A stretch of 55,568 bases of DNA from Nemertoderma westbladi (lineage: Eukaryota; Xenacoelomorpha; Nemertodermatida; Nemertodermatidae), in assembly GCA_032718475.1 (NCBI GenBank), contig JAUCBJ010000770.1, forward strand, positions 1 through 55,568. The letters are read 5' to 3'. The notes under the pieces are model-generated. The model saw nothing but the letters and a program-made list of their open reading frames with translations, ran no database searches and was not told the origin of the DNA. A program made the translations under genes and the position numbers. Below, piece after piece: positions 11,653 to 22,440 of this stretch. Within the stretch, counting starts at the first letter, position 1. The number at the start of each line of letters is the position of its first letter.

Positions 11653-12147
11653 ATTGATTGATTGATTGTTTATTGTCTACACTTCTCTATACAGTTCAAT
11701 ACTTGCACAATAATTAACAGTATACATGATTGAAGCGGTAGTGCCACCATAATATAAAGAGATTTACCAGAAAAAATTAAATATTTAAATTCCGAACAGA
11801 AATAGCACAATAAAAGTACCTACTTACGAGTACATCTCTAATTAACTGTCAAGTCGTGCGATGCTGGGTCTAATATAATTAAATGAATAAATATGTTATA
11901 TCTAAATAATTGTCAAGCCGTGTGATACTGGGTCTAGTCTATTGTAATAAAAAGTTATAGTTAAAATAAATAAATAATATATGTAAATGAAGAACAGTGC
12001 TTGTTTCACAATTTATCATGTTCCACTTAATTTAAATAATTATGGTCAGTAGGTTCATAAAATATATAAATGAAAATTACATTATACTAAATATTCGAAT
12101 CGCGCTCCATCCAGTAAATAATTCGCTATTTGTTACTCAGTCACTTA

Positions 12148-15100
12148 TTAATAATCGTGGGTCATACTTTCGATCATTTTAGCTACCTCCACTTGATTAC
12201 CTAAACCAAATAAACTTGTTAAATCAGACCAGCTTCCATTGACATGTCTCCTGGATCGCTCAGTAAATGGGCAAACGGTAACAATATGTTGTTCCGTCTG
12301 GATAGCTCCACATACACAGAAGCGCTCAGTATCTCGTACCCTGGCCCACCTCATTCGTTCTACGGGGAAGCTGTGGCTACGCAGCCTAAATCTCGACCAC
12401 GCTAGACGGTACCGCTCCGGAACTTTGCAGTCTTTGTACAATTGCGGCGAAGTTAACAACGGATTCACTAACTTATACAGATGACGTTTTGTTGTTACAG
12501 ACTTAGACACGTCATTTTTCAGCTTATCGTTCTGGATTTTACTGTAATCCGACGGGAGGTTCTTTACTCGATCCACCTCGATAAACATCGGTGAGCTGTT
12601 ATCCCGGCCGATTTCCAAGGCCATCTGCAATGGAGAGTCGGCGACTGGAATAAAACTATTCAGATATTTCCGCTGTTTATCACGGATTAAGGTTTCGAAC
12701 TCTGGGAGTCCCAATTCGATAAGGCAGATGTCGCCGCACGTGGTAGGTCGAACACCCAATAGTAGCCTTACCATAGACATATACAATTTAGACATAGGGG
12801 CCAATGAACCCCCGTACCAGGTTTCACAACCGTAAGTTATAGCAGAGATCACTGCGGCGTCAAAAACTTTCCTTTTCACAACGAAAGGTAAGTCTGGGTT
12901 CTTATTTAGAAATGTCGAAAATTTTAATAGGTGACACTGCTTTTCAGAGGCGTTGAGGGAAATTACTGTAGATATTAAACCATCTGAAGTAATTGGTGAG
13001 CCCAGGTAAATGTACGAATCTGTATTTACTATTTCTTTTTCGCCGATATCAAAGGAGTTTTTATCGCTTTCTGCTCCATTTATCACTAGGAATTTGGTTT
13101 TTTTAATATTTATTACCATGCCAGATAGGGAACAAAAATTACGTAGAACTTTTAACTTATCCAATATAGAAAGTCTGCTTGTTCCAAGAATTGCCGTATC
13201 ATCCATTAGGAGTACGCTATGTAAAGATTTCAGCCAATCATCAAAAGGCAGACGTTTCAAAGTGCGGACGAAGAAGTCTATAACTATTACAAATAGGTAG
13301 CAGCTTCCTGGAGATCCTTGGCGAACGCCTCTATTACAAATAACGTGGAGCTTGTTAATGTTGGCGACTGTTATTTTGTACATGGCCTGTAATGCATTAA
13401 GCATTTTACATCCACATCCGAGGTTCTTTAACGTATCAAACATAAAACACCTTTTAACATTGTCATACGCTTTTTCATAGTCTACAAATATTATGTACAA
13501 AATCTTTTTGTACTTCCTGGCATAATCGCACAGTAATCTAATCGCAAGGATCTGCTCTAAGCAACCGCGGCCCTTACTCGCCCCCGCTTGTTCTGGTAGG
13601 GGCTTGTACCAAGCATATAATCTATTCGTAAGAACCATATCATAGAGTCTTGCTATACTATTGATAATACTGATTCCCCTATAGTTAGTGCACAACAATC
13701 GATTCCCTTTCTTAAATATTGAGATTAGCTTAGCACCCATCCACATTACGGGATATGCTCCGGAATTAAAAATCAGATTAAACATAATGGTGATAGTTAT
13801 CATCCAATTCAATGGCAGCGCCTTTATGAATTCAGCTGAAATCCCATCGGGTCCAGATGCCTTATTTGGTTTTAGTTTTGTCGCTGCAAACCCAACTTCA
13901 TGTATAGAAATATCCCCGTCCAATATAGGAACGGTCAGGTTAGTTACAATCGTCTCATTTGCCGTATCAGGATCATTCAACAAAGAGTTATAATGCTCGC
14001 GGAATTCCTCGTCGGTTGGACTAGTTCTAGAATTAGAATCTTCAGAAAGGTCGCCATTCCAATTTATAGCTGACCATAATTTTTTCGAATCATTGTTTTC
14101 AATCATCTTGATCCATCTTTCTGCGCCCCAGGTGTTTGTAGTAATTTCATTATCAGTATTACGGGAGCAGCCCTGGAGCCGACTTATATTTCCTATATTT
14201 TGGGAATGTTTCGCCGAGTTATAAATAGAATTAGAAACTTCAAGGCATAGAGAGTCCGCGTTATTAGTGCTAGTGCTGGTAATGATATTCTTGATATGCT
14301 GTGTATGTTTTTCGGAGACATGATGTCTGAAGACCTCCAAACTGCAGTCAGTCGGGGATATCCGCTTATTTCGAGGAGGGTCGCTAGAGTATTGTTCATA
14401 CATACCCAGCTGGCTGGCCCGGTTCGACAAAATATGTAGGGGCAGTTCGTTGACTCTAAGAACAACACTGATGGGCGCATGGTCCGATGGTAAGTCAATA
14501 TTATTAAAAATATCTAGAGATAAAATTTTGTTATTCGAACTCATTATATTAGCTTTTGGTGCAACAACATAGTCGAGCGCTGATTTCCAAACACCTTTAA
14601 TTTTAAATGTTAAGCCACATTGATAACTATAATTATCATTTAGCCTGAGCCCATTTAATATAATTGCGTCGGTGTCATTGCACAGCCGTTTTAATATTCT
14701 TCCATGTGAGTTCACAATGGGGTCTGGCCAGTTGTCATAATCGTGACTGTCGTCTGGATTGCCAATTCTACTGTTAAAATCGCCGCCGACTATGAATGAA
14801 TCCTCTGTCATAAGCATACTCTGGATGGTCCCGAAGCTCGATTCGTTATAATATTTAGATGAACTGTTAGGTATATAACATCCCCCTATGTAGTTAGAGT
14901 CTATGATCGGGATTTTAACCCACAATTGATCCTCCACATCCATCTTAACTTCCGTAACAAATTCCGCCCAGATGGGATTGATAAATAGGGCTATACCACC
15001 CCGGTGATTACGGCCATGTAGACTCTTACTTCTACCTAAAAATTGTAGTCCTGGTATATTAAAATCCATTATATTATTAATTTCCAATAAAAATATTACA

Positions 15101-15237
15101 TCGAAGTTTAGTAAAAACGTGACTGTATTCTTGTTTTCGAATTTATTTTTAAAACCAGCTATATTAAACCATAAGACCTTCAGTTTTTCACACGGCCGAC
15201 TTAAAAATCCAATGTTTTTCCTTGAAATAGTACGGTA
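12148..15237 (-). CDS. non-LTR ORF2: endonuclease and reverse transcriptase
   Basis: A long open frame (about 1029 codons; 979 counted from the TTG at 15087). It starts without an ATG, at 15237, and overlaps the ORF1 end by 37 nt in another frame, so it would need reinitiation or frameshifting. Numbered from 15087, the endonuclease covers about 1-215 (WFNIAGFKNKF just upstream, GGDFN at 101, SDHAPIS at 201). The reverse transcriptase covers about 400-690: ASGPDGISAEF, FVDYEKAYDNV at 534, RQGSPGS. Near the C-terminus is a C-x-C-x8-H-x4-C zinc motif (CVCGAIQTEQHIVTVC). The catalytic box reads LMDD (627-630) in place of the usual Y/F-x-DD; the two aspartates are present. The frame is intact, so this copy could be recent. 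It acts by target-primed reverse transcription in the nucleus. Confidence 0.9.
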   Translation of the reverse strand, partial: YRTISRKNIGFLSRPCEKLKVLWFNIAGFKNKFENKNTVTFLLNFDVIFLLEINNIMDFNIPGLQFLGRSKSLHGRNHRGGIALFINPIWAEFVTEVKMDVEDQLWVKIPIIDSNYIGGCYIPNSSSKYYNESSFGTIQSMLMTEDSFIVGGDFNSRIGNPDDSHDYDNWPDPIVNSHGRILKRLCNDTDAIILNGLRLNDNYSYQCGLTFKIKGVWKSALDYVVAPKANIMSSNNKILSLDIFNNIDLPSDHAPISVVLRVNELPLHILSNRASQLGMYEQYSSDPPRNKRISPTDCSLEVFRHHVSEKHTQHIKNIITSTSTNNADSLCLEVSNSIYNSAKHSQNIGNISRLQGCSRNTDNEITTNTWGAERWIKMIENNDSKKLWSAINWNGDLSEDSNSRTSPTDEEFREHYNSLLNDPDTANETIVTNLTVPILDGDISIHEVGFAATKLKPNKASGPDGISAEFIKALPLNWMITITIMFNLIFNSGAYPVMWMGAKLISIFKKGNRLLCTNYRGISIINSIARLYDMVLTNRLYAWYKPLPEQAGASKGRGCLEQILAIRLLCDYARKYKKILYIIFVDYEKAYDNVKRCFMFDTLKNLGCGCKMLNALQAMYKITVANINKLHVICNRGVRQGSPGSCYLFVIVIDFFVRTLKRLPFDDWLKSLHSVLLMDDTAILGTSRLSILDKLKVLRNFCSLSGMVINIKKTKFLVINGAESDKNSFDIGEKEIVNTDSYIYLGSPITSDGLISTVISLNASEKQCHLLKFSTFLNKNPDLPFVVKRKVFDAAVISAITYGCETWYGGSLAPMSKLYMSMVRLLLGVRPTTCGDICLIELGLPEFETLIRDKQRKYLNSFIPVADSPLQMALEIGRDNSSPMFIEVDRVKNLPSDYSKIQNDKLKNDVSKSVTTKRHLYKLVNPLLTSPQLYKDCKVPERYRLAWSRFRLRSHSFPVERMRWARVRDTERFCVCGAIQTEQHIVTVCPFTERSRRHVNGSWSDLTSLFGLGNQVEVAKMIESMTHDY

Positions 15238-15659
15238 TTATCTCGCATGACACATCTTATCTGCCAATTTATGAAGATGTTGGTTCCTTGGTTGCAGGGT
15301 TTGGACATTTCGTTTTTCCGAACTGCAAATAACTTGTTATCGGCCTCCATAATTCTAGGGTTTAAATCACGCTTGATATAAACGGATTTGAACTCTGTAC
15401 CAGCTTTAGACAATTGACTCGCACCAGCAAGAAGACTTTCGGTGACTCTCCTTGACCCTACCTCAACCAGAACTGGGCGGGGTCTGGGCCTAGCAGAAAT
15501 CGCTGGTTCTGTTTGATTCGCCCCCTCCTTGCTGTTGGTTGAACTTGAATGAGGTTTCCCTAGCCGTTTAAAGGTTACCTTGTTGGCATCCTCATTAGGG
15601 TGGTTCAAAAAAAACCAACTTACGATATTGATGTTACTACATATGAGAATTTGTTCCAA
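15201..15659 (-). pseudogene. C-terminal part of non-LTR ORF1
   Basis: A 152-codon frame directly upstream of, and overlapping, ORF2. The second half (SVYIKRDLNPRIMEADNKL, then AVRKNEMSKP, then FINWQIRCVMRD) has the layout of the C-terminal part of ORF1 proteins of several animal non-LTR elements, where a charged K-R/K-D-L segment is followed by a short beta-rich tail. The N-terminal 40 residues look unrelated and hydrophobic, so the true ORF1 is probably truncated at the insertion end and the apparent start is accidental. ORF1 normally encodes the nucleic-acid-binding chaperone. Confidence 0.55.
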
Positions 15660-15660
15660 A

Positions 15661-16272
15661 TTGTGTAAAAACTCGATAAATATGAATAATAGTGATCAAA
15701 AATGTGCAGAACTACTCCCATGGTGACCTTCATACGATGAGAAAAAAGCTCCGCAGGCTGTTTTTGTTCGAATTTGAATGTTGCGGTGGGACTAGTTCCA
15801 AATATTATGAGATGAAAAAAAATATTTATTTGGAACATATGCTATATTGGCTACAAATTGGCTGTTGTAGGAATTTTTCAATTATACTTGCATATCATTA
15901 AAGTGGGATGAATGCACTCGCATATAATTCAATAAACACCATATTTTTGGAAAAGTTAATTTGATTCCAGAGACTGAGAGGTGGTCATCATCAGACCATT
16001 GAGCAGTTGTGTGTTTGTATGCAGATTCGTTTGTAGAGCCCACTTCTAATTAGTACCGGTACTTACACTGACTGACTGAGAGACTGCTGGCATTTGGGCA
16101 GTACTAAGTTTCAGAGTATAGTAATTTCCTTTTATGCCATTGTAGCCCTATGGTGACATACCAGCAGTATGTGACCACATAGCCAGAAGTATATAGTAGT
16201 AGTATACAATAGGTACATACATTGAATAGGACTAATGAATGTATCTTGCTGAAATATTATTATTATCTGATA
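15661..16272. other. non-coding stretch between LINE 5' end and next gene
   Basis: No convincing frame. A small open frame at 15692-15901 is AT-driven. It could contain the promoter and leader of the gene starting at 16273, but no TATA or initiator can be argued with confidence. Confidence 0.4.
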
Positions 16273-17274
16273 ATGGACCCTCCTGATGTAGATGTGCTGA
16301 TACCTTCAACCTCTAAACGAACCCGGAGTGAAGTTAAACATCCATTTTTACTCGGGTGTGGAATTGAGTTCCTTTCTGAAAAGAAGTTACCTACTAATCG
16401 GGATGTTTTGCGCCGCCTCAACTTCATAATGAAAACCCGCCGGCATAATGAAACCCTTTATATTTCTTCTGAATCACTGACATCTGAGATTGCTGAGCTT
16501 TGGGGGCGAGGTGGTATTCCAACAATTGCAACTCAATCAATAACATTAAAAATCGTTCGGCTCCATAAGGAATATGACAACAAGGCTGCAAAGTTTAATA
16601 GGAATTCGAAGGGGGGCGAAAGGAGTGATGCTGTAAAAGGCTTTGAGATTAAGCTGGATAACCTATTTAATATAGCTTCAAAGAATGCAGAAGCAATGCT
16701 GCAAGCTCGGGCTAATTCAGGTGATTCTGCGGCAGCTGAGGACTTAAAATTCTTTTCTGATCAGCTCTCTACACGGCAGGCGAGTATGGTTGGATTGGAT
16801 TTAGTGAGGGCCAAGAAAAGCAAAGCCAAAGCTATTAGAATAGCTAAGAAAGAGGAAGCTGCAGCAAAGAAGGCAGAGAGGAAGAAGGCTAAACTGTCTG
16901 AAAGAATAATCGAAAATGTTTCATCAGCTTCAGAAGATAATGTTTCTACTGGAGAATCAACTCAAAATGATGACGATAATGACTATGTTCCAAAGTTCAG
17001 AAAAGAAAAAAAGAGAAAATCTATTTGCACATCAGTACTTACCTCAACTCTCTGCAGGGAAAATATACCCAGCCGGCCTGGCGTAAGAATAGTTGGTGCT
17101 ACATGTGCCGCCATTGGTATAAATGTTATTACCGAAAATGTAACATTAAGCAGGTCAACCATCAAGAAAAACCATGAAGAACAGGTAATGAAGATCAAGG
17201 CTGATATAGCAAGTGACCACGATCAAGGAGATTTGGAGATTCACTTTGATGGTAAGAGATTCAATCAAATAGCT
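16273..17274 (+). pseudogene. N-terminal half of a repeat-family gene cut by a (GGGAGT)n array
   Basis: From ATG 16273 (MDPPDVDV) a 334-residue frame continues to [10 protein letters not shown], where the hexamer array begins without a stop. Visible features: a region around 75-175 (ELWGRGGIP, KLDNLFNIASK, EDLKFFSDQ), a Lys/Ala-rich helix (KKSKAKAIRIAKKEEAAAKK), an acidic and then a basic stretch, and [20 protein letters not shown] leading to IHFDGK. This order matches a repeat-associated gene family of arthropods and cnidarians in which an H-W/F-D-G-K motif opens a longer C-terminal domain; that domain is absent. I know of no proven function; a transposon origin is likely. The frame continues as dipeptide repeats for another 780 codons. 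It is probably a truncated, dead copy. Confidence 0.6.
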
Positions 17275-19615
17275 GGGAGTGGGAGTGGGAGTGGGAGTGG
17301 GAGTGGGAGTGGGAGTGGGAGTGGGAGTGGGAGTGGGAGTGGGAGTGGGAGTGGGAGTGGGAGTGGGAGTGGGAGTGGGAGTGGGAGTGGGAGTGGGAGT
17401 GGGAGTGGGAGTGGGAGTGGGAGTGGGAGTGGGAGTGGGAGTGGGAGTGGGAGTGGGAGTGGGAGTGGGAGTGGGAGTGGGAGTGGGAGTGGGAGTGGGA
17501 GTGGGAGTGGGAGTGGGAGTGGGAGTGGGAGTGGGAGTGGGAGTGGGAGTGGGAGTGGGAGTGGGAGTGGGAGTGGGAGTGGGAGTGGGAGTGGAGTGGG
17601 AGTGGGAGTGGGAGTGGGAGTGGGAGTGGGAGTGGGAGTGGGAGTGGGAGTGGGAGTGGGAGTGGGAGTGGGAGTGGGAGTGGGAGTGGGAGTGGGAGTG
17701 GGAGTGGGAGTGGGAGTGGGAGTGGGAGTGGGAGTGGGAGTGGGAGTGGGAGTGGGAGTGGGAGTGGGAGTGGGAGTGGGAGTGGGAGTGGGAGTGGGAG
17801 TGGGAGTGGGAGTGGGAGTGGGAGTGGGAGTGGGAGTGGGAGTGGGAGTGGGAGTGGGAGTGGGAGTGGGAGTGGGAGTGGGAGTGGGAGTGGGAGTGGG
17901 AGTGGGAGTGGGAGTGGGAGTGGGAGTGGGAGTGGGAGTGGGAGTGGGAGTGGGAGTGGGAGTGGGAGTGGGAGTGGGAGTGGGAGTGGGAGTGGGAGTG
18001 GGAGTGGGAGTGGGAGTGGGAGTGGGAGTGGGAGTGGGAGTGGGAGTGGGAGTGGGAGTGGGAGTGGGAGTGGGAGTGGGAGTGGGAGTGGGAGTGGGAG
18101 TGGGAGTGGGAGTGGGAGTGGGAGTGGGAGTGGGAGTGGGAGTGGGAGTGGGAGTGGGAGTGGGAGTGGGAGTGGGAGTGGGAGTGGGAGTGGGAGTGGG
18201 AGTGGGAGTGGGAGTGGGAGTGGGAGTGGGAGTGGGAGTGGGAGTGGGAGTGGGAGTGGGAGTGGGAGTGGGAGTGGGAGTGGGAGTGGGAGTGGGAGTG
18301 GGAGTGGGAGTGGGAGTGGGAGTGGGAGTGGGAGTGGGAGTGGGAGTGGGAGTGGAGTGGGAGTGGGAGTGGGAGTGGGAGTGGGAGTGGGAGTGGGAGT
18401 GGGAGTGGGAGTGGGAGTGGGAGTGGGAGTGGGAGTGGGAGTGGGAGTGGGAGTGGGAGTGGGAGTGGGAGTGGGAGTGGGAGTGGGAGTGGGAGTGGGA
18501 GTGGGAGTGGGAGTGGGAGTGGGAGTGGGAGTGGGAGTGGGAGTGGGAGTGGGAGTGGGAGTGGGAGTGGGAGTGGGAGTGGGAGTGGGAGTGGGAGTGG
18601 GAGTGGGAGTGGGAGTGGGAGTGGGAGTGGGAGTGGGAGTGGGAGTGGGAGTGGGAGTGGGAGTGGGAGTGGGAGTGGGAGTGGGAGTGGGAGTGGGAGT
18701 GGGAGTGGGAGTGGGAGTGGGAGTGGGAGTGGGAGTGGGAGTGGGAGTGGGAGTGGGAGTGGGAGTGGGAGTGGGAGTGGGAGTGGGAGTGGGAGTGGGA
18801 GTGGGAGTGGGAGTGGGAGTGGGAGTGGGAGTGGGAGTGGGAGTGGGAGTGGGAGTGGGAGTGGGAGTGGGAGTGGGAGTGGGGTGGGAGTGGGAGTGGG
18901 AGTGGGAGTGGGAGTGGGAGTGGGAGTGGGAGTGGGAGTGGGAGTGGGAGTGGGAGTGGGAGTGGGAGTGGGAGTGGGAGTGGGAGTGGGAGTGGGAGTG
19001 GGAGTGGGAGTGGGAGTGGGAGTGGGAGTGGGAGTGGGAGTGGGAGTGGGAGTGGGAGTGGGAGTGGGAGTGGGAGTGGGAGTGGGAGTGGGAGTGGGAG
19101 TGGGAGTGGGAGTGGGAGTGGGAGTGGGAGTGGGAGTGGGAGTGGGAGTGGGAGTGGGAGTGGGAGTGGGAGTGGGAGTGGGAGTGGGAGTGGGAGTGGG
19201 AGTGGGAGTGGGAGTGGGAGTGGGAGTGGGAGTGGGAGTGGGAGTGGGAGTGGGAGTGGGAGTGGGAGTGGGAGTGGGAGTGGGAGTGGGAGTGGGAGTG
19301 GGAGTGGGAGTGGGAGTGGGAGTGGGAGTGGGAGTGGGAGTGGGAGTGGGAGTGGGAGTGGGAGTGGGAGTGGGAGTGGGAGTGGGAGTGGGAGTGGGAG
19401 TGGGAGTGGGAGTGGGAGTGGGAGTGGGAGTGGGAGTGGGAGTGGGAGTGGGAGTGGGAGTGGGAGTGGGAGTGGGAGTGGGAGTGGGAGTGGGAGTGGG
19501 AGTGGGAGTGGGAGTGGGAGTGGGAGTGGGAGTGGGAGTGGGAGTGGGAGTGGGAGTGGGAGTGGGAGTGGGAGTGGGAGTGGGAGTGGGAGTGGGAGTG
19601 GGAGTGGGAGTGGGA
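17275..19615 (+). repeat. giant (GGGAGT)n hexanucleotide array, about 390 units
   Basis: 2341 bp of nearly perfect GGGAGT. Three single-base deletions interrupt the phase, near 17593 (GGAGT), 18354 (GGAGT) and 18882 (GGGGT). The G-rich strand is the plus strand; every four units can form a three-tetrad G-quadruplex with 3-nt AGT loops. No frame on either strand has a stop: plus-strand frames give Gly-Ser, Gly-Val and Glu-Trp repeats, minus-strand frames give Thr-Pro, Leu-Pro and His-Ser. The three deletions sum to one codon, so the Gly-Ser frame that enters the array also leaves it. Near identity of units means recent expansion, or an assembly effect. Confidence 0.95.
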
Positions 19616-19780
19616 TGTTGAATAAAATCGTTATAATCTGAACAAAGTGATCCCAAAACCAGCTCTCTTTTTTCTCCAGTTCTGCTCAGTTTTTAGCCAA
19701 AAAGACCGGATGAAAGAGGTTGTCCCAATAAAGGATATATACAAATATAAATAATAATATACTGCCGTAAAGTGCTCCTT
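19616..19780. other. junction between hexamer array and satellite
   Basis: Unique-looking AT-rich sequence. The frame leaving the array ends at a TGA at 19639-19641. A TATATACAAATATAAATAAT-type stretch precedes the satellite. Confidence 0.4.
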
Positions 19781-22440
19781 TCCCTCAATTGGTAAATCAT
19801 CGTTTACTGTTTTGGTTAGAAAGGCCCGCCACCGTGACTTTCTCCTTTCTCGTAATTGGTAATTTTATCGTTTATTATTTTGGTTGTAAAAGACCGTCTA
19901 TGTAACCTGCTCCTTTCCTTCAATTAATAAAGTAATATTTTCTTGTTTTAGTTAGAAAAGCCCTTTTCTCTAACCTGCTCCTTTCCCTTGATGGGTAAAA
20001 GTAATCTTTTATTGTTTTTGTTAGAAAATCCCGCCTCTGTAACCTGCTTATTTCTCTTAATTTGTAATATTATTGTTTTGGTGAGAAATGCCCGTCTCTG
20101 TTAACTGTTACCGCTCCCTTTCCTCAATTAGAAATGTGACCGTTTATTGCTTTGGTTAGAAAATCCCGCTTCTGTAACATGCTTATTTCCCTTAATTTGT
20201 AATATTATTGTTTTGGTGAGAAATGCCCGTCTCTGTTAACTGTTACCGCTCCCTTTCCTCAATTAGAAATGTGACCGTTTATTGCTTTGGTTAGAAAATC
20301 CCGCCTCTGTAACCTGCTTATTTCTCTTAATTTGTAATATTATTGTTTTGGTGAGAAATGCCCGTCTCTGTTAACTGTTACCGCTCCCTTTCCTCAATTA
20401 GAAATGTGACCGTTTATTGTTTTGGTTAGAAAAGGCCGCCTCTGTAACCTGCTTATTTCCCTTAATTTGTAATTATTGTTTTGGCGAGAAATGCCCGTCT
20501 CTGTTAACTGTTACCGCTCCCTTTCCTCAATTAGAAATGTGACCGTTTATTGTTTTGGTTAGAAAATCCCGCCTCTGTAACCTGCTTAGTTCCCTTAATT
20601 TGTAATATTATTGTTTTGGTGAGAAATGCCCGTCTCTGTTAACTGTTACCGCTCCCTTTCCTCAATTAGAAATGTGACCGTTTATTGTTTTGGTTAGAAA
20701 AGGCCGCCTCTGTAACCTGCTTATTTCCCTTAATTTGTAATATTATTGTTTTGGCGAGAAATGCCCGTCTCTGTTAACTGTTACCGCTCCCTTTCCTCAA
20801 TTAGAAATGTGACCGTTTATTGTTTTGGTTAGAAAATCCCGCCTCTGTAACCTGCTTAATTCCCTTAATTTGTAATATTATTGTTTTGGTGAGAAATGCC
20901 CGTCTCTGTTAACTGTTACCGCTCCCTTTCCTCAATTAGAAATGTGACCGTTTATTGTTTTGGTTAGAAAATCCCGCTTCTGTAACCTGCTTATTTCCCT
21001 TAATTTGTAATATTATTGTTTTGGTGAGAAATGCCCGTCTCTGTTAACTGTTACCGCTCCCTTTCCTCAATTAGAAATGTGACCGTTTATTGTTTTGGTT
21101 AGAAAAGCCCGCCTCTGTAACCTGCTTATTTCCCTTAATTTGTAATATTATTGTTTTGGTGAGAAATGCCCGTCTCTGTTAACTGTTACCGCTCCCTTTC
21201 CTCAATTAGAAATGTGACCGTTTATTGTTTTGGTTAGAAAAGCCCGCCTCTGTAACCTGCTTATTTCCCTTAATTTGTAATATTATTGTTTTGGTGAGAA
21301 ATGCCCGTCTCTGTTAACTGTTACTGCTCCCTTTCCTCAATTAGAAATGTGACCGTTTATTGTTTTGGTTAGAAAAGGCCGCCTCTGTAACCTGCTTATT
21401 TCCCTTAATTTGTAATATTATTGTTTTGGTGAGAAATGCCCATCTCTGTTAACTGTTACCGCTCCCTTTCCTCAATTAGAAATGTGACCGTTTATTGTTT
21501 TGGTTAGAAAATCCCGCTTCTGTAACCTGCTTATTTCCCTTAATTTGTAATATTATTGTTTTGGTGAGAAATGCCCGTCTCTGTTAACTGTTACCGCTCC
21601 CTTTCCTCAATTAGAAATGTGACCGTTTATTGTTTTGGTTAGAAAAGCCCGCCTCTGTAACCTGCTTATTTCCCTTAATTTGTAATATTATTGTTTTGGT
21701 GAGAAATGCCCGTCTCTGTTAACTGTTACTGCTCCCTTTCCTCAATTAGAAATGTGACCGTTTATTGTTTTGGTTAGAAAAGGCCGCCTCTGTAACCTGC
21801 TTATTTCCCTTAATTTGTAATATTATTGTTTTGGTGAGAAATGCCCGTCTCTGTTAACTGTTACCGCTCCCTTTCCTCAATTAGAAATGTGACCGTTTAT
21901 TGTTTTGGTTAGATAAGCCCGCCTCTGTAACCTGCTTATTTCCCTTAATTTGTAATATTATTGTTTTGGTGAGAAATGCCCGTCTCTGTTAACTGTTACC
22001 GCTCCCTTTCCTCAATTAGAAATGTGACCGTTTATTGCTTTGGTTAGAAAATCCCGCCTCTGTAACCTGCTTATTTCCCTTAATTTGTAATATTATTGTT
22101 TTGGTGAGAAATGCCCGTCTCTGTTAACTGTTACCGCTCCCTTTCCTCAATTAGAAATGTGACCGTTTATTGCTTTGGTTAGAAAATCCCGCCTCTGTAA
22201 CCTGCTTATTTCCCTTAATTTGTAATATTATTGTTTTGGGGTGAAATACCCGTCTCTGTTAACTGTTACCGCCCCCTTTCCTCAATTAGAAATGTGACCG
22301 TTTATTGTTTTGGTTAGAAAAGGCCGCCTCTGTAACCTGCTCCTTTCCCTCATTGGAAAGGTGTTCCTTTATTGTTTGGTTAGAATAGTCGGCCTCTCTA
22401 ACCTGCTCCTTTACATCAATTGGTAATTTTGTTTTGGCTC
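19781..22440. repeat. satellite: 135-bp dimer units with ~67-bp monomer edges
   Basis: The landmark TTAACTGTTA recurs at 20101, 20236, 20371, 20504, 20639 and on every 135 bp to 22259, 17 times (one interval is 133 because of a 2-bp loss). Each 135-bp unit is two related halves of about 67 bp: one has CCTCAATTAGAAATGTGACC then TTTTGGTTAGAAAA, the other CCCTTAATTTGTAATATTA then TTTTGGTGAGAAAT. At the left edge (about 19781-20060) and right edge (about 22338-22440) the halves occur as single diverged monomers of 66-70 bp. It is non-coding. Confidence 0.92.

Larger units (their letters stand above)
11653..15660 (-). mobile_element. non-LTR retrotransposon, 5' truncated
   Basis: On the minus strand the order is the end of an ORF1, then an endonuclease/reverse transcriptase ORF2, then a 3' UTR of about 0.5 kb ending in (AATC)n (plus strand GATTGATTGATTGATTG at 11653-11669). 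A microsatellite tail rather than poly-A is known for several non-LTR clades. The 5' end is cut within ORF1 near 15660. I do not assign a clade; the ORF1-plus-apurinic-endonuclease architecture fits the CR1/I/Jockey/L1-like groups. Confidence 0.85.

Noticed and set aside
17155-19656. Long minus-strand and alternative-frame open frames in the hexamer array
   Set aside because: They exist only because GGGAGT has no stop in any frame; there is no independent coding evidence.
20000-22400. Regularly spaced repeats resembling a CRISPR array
   Set aside because: The whole 135-bp unit is repeated with no unique spacers, in animal DNA; it is a satellite.
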